Below are positions 51,915 to 61,776 of a stretch of DNA of 64,000 nucleotides, piece by piece. The DNA lies in contig JADBYK010000006.1 in NCBI GenBank assembly GCA_020403045.1, positions 19,713-83,712 on the forward strand. Reading direction: 5' to 3'. Source of the stretch: Cytophagales bacterium (GTDB lineage: Bacteria; Bacteroidota; Bacteroidia; Cytophagales; Cyclobacteriaceae). Both the position numbers and the translations under genes were made by a program. Under the pieces are notes generated by a model, which was not told the origin of the DNA, did not search any database, and saw nothing but the letters and a program-made list of their open reading frames with translations. Numbering within the stretch: the stretch's first letter is position 1; every line of letters begins with the position of its first letter.

Positions 51915-54900
51915 GTGACAAAAAATAAACAAACGGTTTTAGCACAGGTTCGCATCGATAAAGAAATCTATTACGAGATTTCGAATGTCGATACGATGCG
52001 GCCATTCTTCATGAGCATCCTGAGTGACTCTAATCACTGGATGTTTATTGGAAGCAATGGCGGATTAACCGCTGGGAGGAAAGATGCTGAACAAGCTTTG
52101 TTTCCCTACTATACCGATGACAAAATCATTGAGTCCACAGAAATAACCGGATCGAAAACAATCTTTCGCATTTTAAAAGAAAACAAATCATATCTGTGGG
52201 AGCCATTTTCCATCCGTTGTAATAACCTTTACAACCTGCAACGAAACCTGTACAAAAGCGCCCGAGGAAACAAGATAGTTTTTGAAGAAGTTAATCACGA
52301 TTTAAAACTCACGTTTCAATACAAATGGAGCACGAGTAATTTCTACGGCTTTGTCAAAAGCAGCAAGCTGATCAATGAAGGACCAGTGGAAATGAATATC
52401 TCTGTGATTGATGGTATTCAAAACATCTTGCCCTATGGCGTGGGCAGCGCACTCCAAAAACAAAGCAGCAACCTGGTAGATGCCTACAAACGAAATGAGC
52501 TCGACAAGGATACTGGAATAGGCATCTTTGCACTAAGTGCGATCATCGTTGATAAACCCGAACCCAGCGAAGCACTAAAATCCACGATCGTCTGGTCAAT
52601 TGGTTTGGATAATTCAAAACGTCTTCTCTCCTCTACACAACTCGATAATTTCAGAAAAGAGTCAGCCATTAAACAAGAGTTGGATATTAAAGCAGAAAAG
52701 GGTGCTTACTTTGTCCAGGCAGATATTTCATTAGATTCCAAAAGCATAAAGGAATGGATGATGGTGGCAGATGTGAATCAAAATGTATCACAAATCATAG
52801 CCATTTCCAAAGCTTTAAAAACAGACAAACACCTTGAGTTCCGAGTTAAAGAAGACATTGAGTCAGGAACCAAACAACTTATTCAACTGAATGCAGGTGC
52901 TGATGGTTTGCAACTAACGGCCGATAACCTACGCGATACACGCCATTTTTTTAATAGCATGTTCAACATCATGCGGGGCGGTATTTTTGATAACAACTAT
53001 CAAATCGAAAAAAGTGATCTGGTCGCTTATCTTCTAAAGGCCAATCAGGAGGTTTTCCGACAAAATCAAAAAAATATTCAGAGTCTTCCCAGTCAATTCG
53101 CAATTTCTATTCTAAAAAACTTTGCGCAAAAATCGAACGATAAAGATCTACAACGCCTTTGCATTGAATACTTGCCATTAAAATTCAGTCGTAGGCATGG
53201 CGATCCCAGTAGACCCTGGAATCAATTTTCCATCAATACCCGCAATGAACAGGATGGGTCAAAGGTCTTAGACTATGCAGGTAACTGGAGAGATATTTTT
53301 CAGAATTGGGAAGCATTGGCCCACTCCTACCCTGACTTCATTGATGGAATGATTTTCAAATTCCTAAATGCTTCTACCTTCGATGGTTATAATCCTTACC
53401 GAATTACCAAGAATGGTATCGACTGGGAAAGAATTGAGGCCGATGACCCCTGGTCATACATTGGCTATTGGGGCGATCATCAAATTATCTATTTATTAAA
53501 GTTTCTAGAGTTTTCAGAAAGTCACGCTCCTGGTAGGTTATCAAGTTATTTTAATGACGATGTGTTTGTCTATGCGAACGTACCGTATAAGATAAAACCG
53601 TATGAGGACATTTTGAGGAATCCTAAGGATACAATTGATTTTGATCGCAAACTCGACCATTCAATAGAAGAACGCAAGTCGGCTATAGGTGCCGACTGTA
53701 CTTTGCTTCAGAATAGTAATGGCGCCATTCACCACGTAAACTTTCTTGAAAAGATCCTGGCAACAGTTCTGGCAAAATTATCCAATTTCATTCCTGAAGG
53801 CGGTATCTGGATGAATACTCAGCGACCTGAATGGAATGATGCCAACAATGCGTTGGTTGGAAACGGTGTATCTGTGGTAACCCTTTGCTACCTTAGGAGG
53901 TTTCTAACATTCATAAACGGGGTTCTCGAAAACTGTACGCTAAAAGAGACTGAGATTTCAGAGGAGCTCTTTACTTTTTTCCAAAATTGTAATGAAGCAC
54001 TCAATAAGAATAAGCACTTGCTAGTCGGTTCGTTTACAAACAAAGACCGGAAAACAATCCTGGATGACTTGGGGTCAGCAGGTAGCCGCTACAGAATTCA
54101 AATTTATAGTCAGTCATTTAGTGACCAAAAAAGCACGTTACCGATAAAGGAAGTTATTGAATTCTCGAATCTTTGTCTAAGCTATCTTGAGCATACTATT
54201 CGCGCCAACAAAAGAGAGGATAACTTATATCATGCTTATAATTTGATGACAGTTGAAAAAGATCAGGGGATTTCGATCTCCTATCTAAGCGAAATGCTTG
54301 AAGGACAAGTAGCTATTTTAAGTTCTGGTTATTTGACATCCACAGAAACTCTTGAAACCTTGAATGGTTTGAGAGCGAGTAGCCTGTTTAGAGAAGATCA
54401 GTATAGTTATCTACTTTATCCGAATAAGGATTTACCGGGCTTCCTAAAAAAGAATAATATTCCAAAGGCATCTGTCGCAAATTCTTCCTTGTTGACTCAC
54501 CTACTAAAGGATAGTAATATACAGATTGTTGAGCAAGACGCCAATGGGGGATTTCACTTCAATGGAAATTTCAAAAACGCAGCTGATCTCCGGAAAGCAT
54601 TAGACAATCTGGACGGAAATCATTATCCGCTAACAGCCGCCAACAAAGATGCAGTGTTAACTATTTTTGAAAAGATCTTCAACCACAAAGCATTTACCGG
54701 ACGGTCAGGAACATTTTTTGGATACGAAGGATTAGGATCCATCTACTGGCATATGGTTTCTAAGTTGCAACTGGCCGTGCAAGAGTGTTGCCTGAAAGCA
54801 ATCCAGGACAAGGAGAATGATACACTGGTGAGCCAATTGCTTAATCATTACTATGAGATTAGCGAAGGGATTGGAGTTCACAAATCTCCAACGCTCTATG

Positions 54901-55343
54901 GAGCATTCCCAACCGATCCGTATTCACACACGCCAGCCAATAAAGGCGCACAGCAACCAGGAATGACCGGCCAGGTGAAAGAAGATATTATATCACGCTT
55001 TGGCGAATTGGGTGTATTTGTAAAAGACGGACAACTTTCTTTTAATCCATGCATGCTTAAAAAGTCTGAGTTCTTGACTAAAAAGCAAACCTTTAATTAT
55101 ATCAACGTACAAGGGAAGACAATCGAACTACCCTTGGAAGAAAAGTCCTTGTGTTTTACTTATTGCCAGGTTCCGGTTGTTTACAAACTAGCCAGTGAGA
55201 ATGCGTTGGAAATAGTATCGAGCAATGGAGTCTCCACGTTTGAAAAACTGAATCTGGATACAACACTCAGCCAGAAAGTGTTTGGTAGAACCGGGGAAAT
55301 CATTCGAATCGTAGTCCAGATCAAGCAAGATAATTTAAGGTAG
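51915..55343 (+). CDS. Large cytoplasmic phosphorylase, GH149-like (beta-1,3-oligoglucan phosphorylase)
   Basis: A 1142-aa protein without signal peptide, starting at a GTG (51915). The N-terminal part (KEIYYEISNVDTMRPFFMSI; LYNLQRNLYKSARGNKIVFE) resembles the beta-sandwich of GH94-type phosphorylases, and the C-terminal part is an (alpha/alpha)6-like region with RPEWNDANNALVGNG, where a GH94-type catalytic Asp sits in WND. Length and locus (with GH16, GH17, GH3 and a sugar transporter) fit GH149, the beta-1,3-oligoglucan phosphorylases of about 1100-1200 aa; GH94 or GH161 are alternatives. It would turn imported oligosaccharides into glucose-1-phosphate, saving ATP. A 108-bp gap separates it from the GH16 gene, and GH3 begins 6 bp after it. 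Confidence 0.75.
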   Translation: MTKNKQTVLAQVRIDKEIYYEISNVDTMRPFFMSILSDSNHWMFIGSNGGLTAGRKDAEQALFPYYTDDKIIESTEITGSKTIFRILKENKSYLWEPFSIRCNNLYNLQRNLYKSARGNKIVFEEVNHDLKLTFQYKWSTSNFYGFVKSSKLINEGPVEMNISVIDGIQNILPYGVGSALQKQSSNLVDAYKRNELDKDTGIGIFALSAIIVDKPEPSEALKSTIVWSIGLDNSKRLLSSTQLDNFRKESAIKQELDIKAEKGAYFVQADISLDSKSIKEWMMVADVNQNVSQIIAISKALKTDKHLEFRVKEDIESGTKQLIQLNAGADGLQLTADNLRDTRHFFNSMFNIMRGGIFDNNYQIEKSDLVAYLLKANQEVFRQNQKNIQSLPSQFAISILKNFAQKSNDKDLQRLCIEYLPLKFSRRHGDPSRPWNQFSINTRNEQDGSKVLDYAGNWRDIFQNWEALAHSYPDFIDGMIFKFLNASTFDGYNPYRITKNGIDWERIEADDPWSYIGYWGDHQIIYLLKFLEFSESHAPGRLSSYFNDDVFVYANVPYKIKPYEDILRNPKDTIDFDRKLDHSIEERKSAIGADCTLLQNSNGAIHHVNFLEKILATVLAKLSNFIPEGGIWMNTQRPEWNDANNALVGNGVSVVTLCYLRRFLTFINGVLENCTLKETEISEELFTFFQNCNEALNKNKHLLVGSFTNKDRKTILDDLGSAGSRYRIQIYSQSFSDQKSTLPIKEVIEFSNLCLSYLEHTIRANKREDNLYHAYNLMTVEKDQGISISYLSEMLEGQVAILSSGYLTSTETLETLNGLRASSLFREDQYSYLLYPNKDLPGFLKKNNIPKASVANSSLLTHLLKDSNIQIVEQDANGGFHFNGNFKNAADLRKALDNLDGNHYPLTAANKDAVLTIFEKIFNHKAFTGRSGTFFGYEGLGSIYWHMVSKLQLAVQECCLKAIQDKENDTLVSQLLNHYYEISEGIGVHKSPTLYGAFPTDPYSHTPANKGAQQPGMTGQVKEDIISRFGELGVFVKDGQLSFNPCMLKKSEFLTKKQTFNYINVQGKTIELPLEEKSLCFTYCQVPVVYKLASENALEIVSSNGVSTFEKLNLDTTLSQKVFGRTGEIIRIVVQIKQDNLR

Positions 55344-55349
55344 TACGGA

Positions 55350-57092
55350 ATGAATAAAGAAATCAAAACCGACCTAACCATAGAGCGAAAAGTTGAAGCC
55401 TTGCTTGCACAAATGACCCTCGATGAAAAAGTCGGTCAGATGACACAAGTGCGCCACTTTGATGATATCAGCATTGGTGAAATCAAAACTAAATTCATTG
55501 GCTCAATTATTCATACCCAAGGGCCAACACCCGGTAATGATGCTGCCGAGTGGCAAGCCAAATTTGTTCAACTTCAATGGCTAGCACTATCCACACGTTT
55601 GGGGATCCCTATGTTCTTTGGTGTGGATGCTGTGCATGGGCAAAATACCTATGCGGGTGCGACCATTTTTCCACATAATATAGGACTAGGAGCAGCACGA
55701 AATGCGAAGTTGGTGGAAGATGCCGCAGCCATCACTGCCCTTGAAGCAAGGGCTACCGGATTCAACTGGGTTTTTTCTCCATGTGTCGCTATTCCCTATA
55801 ATGAAAAGTGGGGACGGGTGTATGAAGCCTTTTCTGAAAGCACCGAGATTACAACCGAGTTAACGAAAGCTTCCGTGCGCGGTCATCAAGGTTCAGTTGG
55901 CCAACCTGTATCGCTTATAGCTACAGCCAAACATTTTATTGGTGATGGGGCAACGGATTTTGGAGTGGAAGGCGGTAATACAACATTAAGTCAGGAAGAA
56001 GTAATTGAACGTTTGCTTCCCCCCTATCGTGCAGCTGTAGAAGCTGGTGTAGGTTCAGTCATGGCATCATTCAACAGTTTGAATAGTGTGCCAATGCATG
56101 CACACCGCGCAATGATTACGGATGTATTGAAAGGCGAATTGAATTTTGATGGTATTGTAGTTTCGGATTGGAAGGCGTATTCGCGCTTTGGAGGGACTGA
56201 TGTCATTAATGCAGGTGTAGATATTGTGATGGCGGTTGAGGGAGACTTTAACATGTATGTGGAAGGTGTACGGAATGGTGTGCTGAGTGGAGTCATCTCA
56301 CAAGAAAGAATTGACGATGCGGTACGTAGAATATTGAGGCAGAAATTCCGGATAGGTCTTTTTGATAATCCCTTTCCAGATCTCAGGCTTATCTCTAAGA
56401 TTGGAATTCAGGCGCATCGCACTGTTGCCCGTCAAGCCGTGCGAGAGTCGCTCGTGCTACTGAAGAACGATAACAACGTTTTGCCCTTAAAGAAAGATGC
56501 GAGAATTGTGGTGGTTGGTGAGTTTGCTAACAACTCGGGTTTACAATCCGGAGGATGGACAGTAAACTGGCAGGGTATTACGGAAAATTATGCGGGTGCT
56601 ACAACCATCTTGGAAGGGTTTAGAAAATTCTCTTCGCAAAAAGTTTTATACGATGCAGATGGCAGTGCCGATTACAATAATGTAGATGTGGCTGTTGTAG
56701 TGGTGGGTGAAACTCCCTACGCAGAGTTTATGGGTGACATTGGTGGCGTCATGAATAAATACCAGCTTACACTTACACCGGAACATCAAATGCTGGTCGA
56801 TAAGTACACAGCAAAAGGAATCAAAACCGTGGTAGTGTTAATTTCAGGACGGCCACTGGTTGTAGCAAAACAGCTTGAGCAAGCCGATGCCTTTGTAGCG
56901 GCTTGGTTCCCTGGCTCGGAAGGCGATGGCATTGCCGAGGTACTATTTGGCGATTACGATTTCAAGGGAAAGCTTCCTCATTCATGGCCTACGTTTGAAG
57001 AAGATTATAAAGGTAAGTATGGTCCGAATTTTTGGGATGGTTCCATTGAACCGCTATTTCCTCTTGGCTTTGGATTGTTTTATAAAAATTAG
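55350..57092 (+). CDS. GH3 beta-glucosidase (cytoplasmic)
   Basis: A 580-aa enzyme with the two-domain GH3 layout. The nucleophile is D273 in GIVVSDWKAYSRF, preceded by AKHFIGDGATDFGV with the substrate-binding KH pair. The second domain (about 385-580; RESLVLLKNDNNVLPL) provides the acid/base loop. It has no signal peptide (MNKEIKTDLTIERKVEALLA), whereas most GH3 enzymes of such loci are periplasmic, so it works on oligosaccharides already imported, removing glucose from the non-reducing end of beta-1,3-gluco-oligomers. It starts 6 bp after the phosphorylase. The gap 57093-57218 to the next gene shows nothing notable. Confidence 0.92.
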   Translation: MNKEIKTDLTIERKVEALLAQMTLDEKVGQMTQVRHFDDISIGEIKTKFIGSIIHTQGPTPGNDAAEWQAKFVQLQWLALSTRLGIPMFFGVDAVHGQNTYAGATIFPHNIGLGAARNAKLVEDAAAITALEARATGFNWVFSPCVAIPYNEKWGRVYEAFSESTEITTELTKASVRGHQGSVGQPVSLIATAKHFIGDGATDFGVEGGNTTLSQEEVIERLLPPYRAAVEAGVGSVMASFNSLNSVPMHAHRAMITDVLKGELNFDGIVVSDWKAYSRFGGTDVINAGVDIVMAVEGDFNMYVEGVRNGVLSGVISQERIDDAVRRILRQKFRIGLFDNPFPDLRLISKIGIQAHRTVARQAVRESLVLLKNDNNVLPLKKDARIVVVGEFANNSGLQSGGWTVNWQGITENYAGATTILEGFRKFSSQKVLYDADGSADYNNVDVAVVVVGETPYAEFMGDIGGVMNKYQLTLTPEHQMLVDKYTAKGIKTVVVLISGRPLVVAKQLEQADAFVAAWFPGSEGDGIAEVLFGDYDFKGKLPHSWPTFEEDYKGKYGPNFWDGSIEPLFPLGFGLFYKN

Positions 57093-57218
57093 AAAAATGA
57101 AAAGAGAGATGCGGAATCAATAAATGCCGATATGAAATCGCTTCCAATATATTCTACTCACAACAGTATAATAATCTAAGCGATTCCATGTGACCACTAA
57201 AAAACAAATTATTCACGC

Positions 57219-58487
57219 ATGAAGTCAATTTTACAATCGATTTGTTTCGGAGTGACAATGTTGACGAGCATTTCGTGCCATCAAAAAAAGACAACGCAAG
57301 TAGAACAACCCCTTAACCAAAAAGAAGTGACGGCAAAAGACATTTTAGGAAACCCCAATTACCAGGCTATTTGTTACGAGGGCTACAGAGAAAAATCAAG
57401 GGAACTACAACCGAGCATCGCACAACTTCAAGAAGATCTGAAAATCTTGTCGGCCGTAGGAATCAAGATTGTGCGAACCTACAATGTTCAATTGGCTCAT
57501 GCATCGAATTTATTGAAAGCCATTCAAGAATTAAAAGGTACGGATCCCAATTTTGAAATGTATGTAATGCTTGGTGCCTGGATCGACTGCAAAAATGCGT
57601 GGACCGATCAAGCGCCAGATCATAACATTGAAAGCGAACAAAACGAAGGTGAGATCGGAAGAGCAGTGGCGTTAGCAAATCAATATCCGGATATCGTTAA
57701 GATACTTGCTGTAGGTAATGAAGCAATGGTGAAATGGGCTGCCAGTTATTACGTTCAGCCATCAGTGATATTGAAATGGGTAAATCATGTCCAGTCTTTG
57801 AAAGCTTCCGGTCAATTACCAAAAGACCTATGGATTACATGCTCTGACGATTTTGCTTCTTGGGGCGGTGGCGACTCCAGTTATCACACCGAAGATCTCG
57901 AAAAAATAATCAAAGCCGTGGATTTCATTTCCATGCACACCTATCCCTATCACAATACCCATTACAATCCTGATTTTTGGCGAGTACCTGCAGATGAGTC
58001 AACCCTCTCGGAAGTCGAAAAAGCCGATGCGGCCGTGGTACGTGCAGTAGCATTTGCCAAAGCTCAATATGACTCCGTTGCCAGCTATGTAAAGAGCCTG
58101 GGTGTAAATAAACCCATTCATATTGGCGAAACCGGATGGGCTTCTGCGTCCGATGGTTTTTATGGAAGCGAAGGCTCACGGGCCACCGATGAATACAAAC
58201 AGGGGAAGTATTATCAACACATGCGCAACTGGACAAATTCTTCTGGTATATCGTGTTTTTATTTTGAAGCCTTTGACGAGCAGTGGAAAGATGCAGCCAA
58301 TCCGAAGGGCTCAGAAAATCATTTTGGGCTATTTAGTCTCACTGGCGAAGCGAAATATCCTATGTGGAAATTAGTCGATCAGGGTGTGTTTAAAAATCTG
58401 ACACGTGGAGGAACCCCTATTAACAAAACATATAATGGCAACGAGAAAAAGCTGATCGATGAAGTAGTGGCGCCACCAGCAAAGTAA
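57219..58487 (+). CDS. GH17 family glucan hydrolase, lipoprotein
   Basis: A 422-aa lipoprotein (signal VTMLTSISCHQKK) with a GH17 TIM barrel. The acid/base is E168 in AVGNEAMVK and the nucleophile E304 in HIGETGWAS, both in the family's usual contexts. Other segments, VGIKIVRTYNVQLAHASNLL and FISMHTYPYHNTHYNP, also fit GH17. GH17 enzymes hydrolyse or transglycosylate beta-1,3-glucans. The lipid anchor puts it at the periplasmic or outer face, acting between the surface GH16 enzymes and the inner-membrane transporter. It is separated by 51 bp from the transporter fusion gene. It is only distantly similar to the two other GH17 domains downstream. Confidence 0.88.
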   Translation: MKSILQSICFGVTMLTSISCHQKKTTQVEQPLNQKEVTAKDILGNPNYQAICYEGYREKSRELQPSIAQLQEDLKILSAVGIKIVRTYNVQLAHASNLLKAIQELKGTDPNFEMYVMLGAWIDCKNAWTDQAPDHNIESEQNEGEIGRAVALANQYPDIVKILAVGNEAMVKWAASYYVQPSVILKWVNHVQSLKASGQLPKDLWITCSDDFASWGGGDSSYHTEDLEKIIKAVDFISMHTYPYHNTHYNPDFWRVPADESTLSEVEKADAAVVRAVAFAKAQYDSVASYVKSLGVNKPIHIGETGWASASDGFYGSEGSRATDEYKQGKYYQHMRNWTNSSGISCFYFEAFDEQWKDAANPKGSENHFGLFSLTGEAKYPMWKLVDQGVFKNLTRGGTPINKTYNGNEKKLIDEVVAPPAK

Positions 58488-58538
58488 AAGGAAATTAAAA
58501 ATCTATTAAAAGAAAAATATACCCTAAAAACGAAAACC

Positions 58539-60872
58539 ATGTCTACGATTACAAGTAAAGTTCCGATGGGGCAAAAAATAGCCTTCGGTGTGGGAATGCT
58601 GGCGAATCAAATGTTCCCTGCAGTGTTAGGCATTTTCATGGTGGTGCTGGTGCAAGACCTTGGATTTCCCGGATGGATGTGGGGACTAATTTTCTTTCTG
58701 CCCAGAATTTTCGATGCTATCACCGATCCCATCATGGGATACATATCTGACAACACCAAATCACGTTGGGGTAGGCGCAGACACTACGTTTTCTTAGGCG
58801 CCATTCTCATGGGTTTTTCATTTGTCATTATGTGGCAGTTGTATCGAGAAGATGGGATCACTTACAATTTCTACTTTTTTATGTTTTGGTCTTTCATATT
58901 CTATTTGGGCTTAACGCTTTTTAGTGTGCCTTATGTAGCCATGGGCTATGAAATGAGTAATGACTTTCATGAACGCACGAGTATCATGGCCATCGCCCAA
59001 TGGATCGGTCAATGGGCTTGGGTAATTGCTCCATGGTTCTGGGTTGTTATGTATGACAAGAGTTGGTTTGCGTCAGCTGATGTAGCAACTCGAACACTTG
59101 CAATTTGGGTAGGGATTGCATGTGCCATTTTTGCTATGGTACCGGCCATTTTCATTAAAGGCAAGTCGTCACTTCATGAAAATTATGCTCCCCTTAATTT
59201 TAGTTCTATCGGATACAGCCTAAAAGAAATATTCCTTGGCTTTAAAGAAGCATTCACCTCAATTCCATTCCGAAAGTTGTGCATAGCTACTTTTTTCATT
59301 TTCAATGCCTTTAATACAATAGCTAGTTTTTCATTCTTTATAATCGTTTACCATTTATTCAATGGCGATACTGGAGCAGCTGGAATTTGGCCAACACTAT
59401 TTGGTAGTTTGGGTGCACTATCCACCACCTTTCTGGTCATTCCCATCGTTGCCAGAATGTCAAAATGGTTGGGAAAAAAACGAGCCTTTATTGTTTCCCA
59501 AAGCATTTCACTTTTAGGGTATATTCTGTTTTGGTTTTTGTTTGTGCCGGGCAAACCCTACATGTTTATTTTCGCCTTACCACTTTTCTCTTTTGGTATT
59601 GGAAGTCTTTTCACAATCATGATGTCCATGACGGCTGATGTAATTGATCTGGATGAATTAACCACCGGCAAGAGACGGGAGGGTATTTTTGGGGCAATCT
59701 ATTGGTGGATGGTGAAAGTGGGGTTTGCTATTGCTGGCTTATTAAGCGGAACGCTGATGACGTTGGTGGGTTTCGACCCCAGTGCTTCTGTTCAGTCAGA
59801 AGGAGCAATTGACGGCCTGCGAATATTTTTCTCAGTCATTCCTATTATGGGAACCATGGTAGCCATATATGTTATGCGCGACTACGATGTGGACGAACAG
59901 CGCGCCAATGAGACGCGTGCAGAGTTAGACAAGCGCGAAGCAGCCAAAACGCAAAAATCATCTTCTTATTATCAAAAAGAAAAATTCCTATCACTGCATA
60001 AAATACCAGCGTTAGCAACGGATGCTGATTTTACTTCGCTATCCAATTCGGCAGTCAAAGAACATTTTAGCAAAAACCTCAACAAAGGTCTGAGTGGTAT
60101 TTGTTTTAGCCCTTACCTCGAAGGTCAGAATATTGGTGACATCTTGTCGGAGGCACAGATTAAAAGGCGTATGGCTATAGTCGCACCATACTCCAAATGG
60201 GTGCGTTCGTTCTCTTGCACTGAGGGCAATGAGTTTATCCCCAAGGCTGCCCGCGAAAAAGGTCTGAAGACAATGGTGGGCGCGTGGATCGACAGCGACA
60301 AAGCGAAAAATGAAGAAGAGATAAAACAGTTAATAGATCTGGCTGAGCAAGGATATGTCGATATTGCAGTAGTCGGTAACGAAGTATTGCTTCGGAATGA
60401 TTTAACCAAACAGGAGTTACTGAACTATATTAGCCGGGTAAAAAAAACGCTGCCTAACATAACGGTCGGTTATGTAGACGCGTATTTTCAGTTCAAAGAA
60501 CACGCTGATCTGGTAGATGCCTGTGATATTGTTTTAGCCAACTGCTATCCGTTTTGGGAAGGGTGCCACATTGATCAGGCTTCCGGTTACTTAAAGCAGA
60601 TGTACGAAGTTGCACAAGAGGCTGCCAGAGGTAAAAAAGTTATCATTGCTGAAACTGGTTGGCCAGACCAGGGACCCAATAACGCTGAAGCACAACCTTC
60701 GGAAGAGAATTCCATGAAGTATTTTATTAATACTCAAAACTGGGCGCAACAAGAGAACATCGAAATGTTCTATTTCTCCTCGTTCGATGAATCGTGGAAA
60801 GTTCGTCACGAAGGGGATGTTGGTCAGCGTTGGGGAATATGGGATAAAAATGAAAATCTAAAATACAAGTAA
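58539..60872 (+). CDS. GPH-family sugar transporter fused to a cytoplasmic GH17 domain
   Basis: A 777-aa fusion. Residues about 1-455 are a 12-helix MFS transporter of the GPH (LacS/MelB/XylP) type: SDNTKSRWGRRRHYVF between helices 2 and 3 is the family signature, and FFLPRIFDAITDPIMGYISD and TADVIDLDELTTGKRREGIF are further marks. A charged linker (ANETRAELDKREAAKTQKSS) leads to a GH17 barrel at about 510-777, with acid/base E615 in AVVGNEVLL and nucleophile E705 in IIAETGWPDQG. By GPH topology the C-terminus is cytoplasmic, so beta-1,3-glucan oligomers could be cut or transglycosylated as they arrive. The join is in one open frame with no stop. The free GH17 starts 2 bp later. Confidence 0.92.
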   Translation: MSTITSKVPMGQKIAFGVGMLANQMFPAVLGIFMVVLVQDLGFPGWMWGLIFFLPRIFDAITDPIMGYISDNTKSRWGRRRHYVFLGAILMGFSFVIMWQLYREDGITYNFYFFMFWSFIFYLGLTLFSVPYVAMGYEMSNDFHERTSIMAIAQWIGQWAWVIAPWFWVVMYDKSWFASADVATRTLAIWVGIACAIFAMVPAIFIKGKSSLHENYAPLNFSSIGYSLKEIFLGFKEAFTSIPFRKLCIATFFIFNAFNTIASFSFFIIVYHLFNGDTGAAGIWPTLFGSLGALSTTFLVIPIVARMSKWLGKKRAFIVSQSISLLGYILFWFLFVPGKPYMFIFALPLFSFGIGSLFTIMMSMTADVIDLDELTTGKRREGIFGAIYWWMVKVGFAIAGLLSGTLMTLVGFDPSASVQSEGAIDGLRIFFSVIPIMGTMVAIYVMRDYDVDEQRANETRAELDKREAAKTQKSSSYYQKEKFLSLHKIPALATDADFTSLSNSAVKEHFSKNLNKGLSGICFSPYLEGQNIGDILSEAQIKRRMAIVAPYSKWVRSFSCTEGNEFIPKAAREKGLKTMVGAWIDSDKAKNEEEIKQLIDLAEQGYVDIAVVGNEVLLRNDLTKQELLNYISRVKKTLPNITVGYVDAYFQFKEHADLVDACDIVLANCYPFWEGCHIDQASGYLKQMYEVAQEAARGKKVIIAETGWPDQGPNNAEAQPSEENSMKYFINTQNWAQQENIEMFYFSSFDESWKVRHEGDVGQRWGIWDKNENLKYK

Positions 60873-60874
60873 CC

Positions 60875-61762
60875 ATGTCGTCAAAAGCTGAAAAGTTATT
60901 ATCGCTGGCTGGCCAGTCATATGAGCGAGCCACTGCGGAATCGTTGCGTGAGCTGTTTAGAAAAGTGCTAAACGCAGGAATGCATGGCCTCGGCTTTAGC
61001 GCCTATGAAGAGGGACAAAAGCCCGGAGAGATTATTACGGAGAAACAAATCAGAAGAAGACTAGAAATTATTCGCCCCTACACTAAATGGATTAGATCTT
61101 TTTCATGTATCGAAGGGAACGAATTGATCCCCAAAATTGCGAAAGAGCTTGGAATGAAAACCTTGGTGGGTGCGTGGTTAGGAAATGACGATAAGATCAA
61201 TCAACAAGAAGTAGAAAACCTTATTAAGATTTCCAAAGAAGGATACGTTGATATCGCAGCTGTTGGAAATGAAGTCATGCTTCGCGGTGATTTAACCGAA
61301 GATGAGTTAATCGCTTTTATCACCAGAGTGAAGAAGGCGATACCGGTTGGGATTCCTGTTGGCTATGTAGATGCGTATTTTGAATTCGATGTAAAGCCCA
61401 GAATAACTGCGGCATGTGATGTCGTACTTGCCAATTGTTATCCGTATTGGGAAGGTTGCCACATTGACTACTCATTGTTATACATGAAAGAAATGTATAA
61501 CAAGGCCGTACGAGCTGCGAATGGAAAACCGGTGATCATTAGCGAAACAGGCTGGCCTAGTCAAGGTACAAATTTTGGTGCCGCCATGCCATCTGATCAA
61601 AATTTCATGAAGTACTTTATTAACACCCAAAAGTGGTCGATGGAAGAAGATATTGAAGTATTCTATTTCTCTTCCTTCGATGAATCGTGGAAAGTTGGTG
61701 CCGAAGGCGATGTAGGAGCGTCTTGGGGTCTTTGGGATAAAGACGAGAAATTGAAGTATTGA
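60875..61762 (+). CDS. Free cytoplasmic GH17 enzyme, paralogue of the transporter's GH17 domain
   Basis: A 295-aa GH17 protein with no signal peptide. Acid/base E133 is in AAVGNEVMLRG and nucleophile E224 in VIISETGWPSQG. It aligns over its full length with the GH17 domain fused to the transporter just upstream (shared YVDAYF, VLANCYP.WEGCHID, MKYFINTQ and FYFSSFDESWKV), so the two came from a local duplication. It starts 2 bp after the fusion stop, almost certainly translationally coupled. It probably breaks or remodels beta-1,3-gluco-oligosaccharides in the cytoplasm. A transglycosylase activity cannot be excluded for this short GH17 type. Confidence 0.92.
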   Translation: MSSKAEKLLSLAGQSYERATAESLRELFRKVLNAGMHGLGFSAYEEGQKPGEIITEKQIRRRLEIIRPYTKWIRSFSCIEGNELIPKIAKELGMKTLVGAWLGNDDKINQQEVENLIKISKEGYVDIAAVGNEVMLRGDLTEDELIAFITRVKKAIPVGIPVGYVDAYFEFDVKPRITAACDVVLANCYPYWEGCHIDYSLLYMKEMYNKAVRAANGKPVIISETGWPSQGTNFGAAMPSDQNFMKYFINTQKWSMEEDIEVFYFSSFDESWKVGAEGDVGASWGLWDKDEKLKY

Positions 61763-61776
61763 TAATGTACTAATAA

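Noticed and set aside
57093..57218. Short extra frame after GH3 (MKREMRNQ)
   Set aside because: It ends after a few codons, has no family features and looks like ordinary intergenic sequence.
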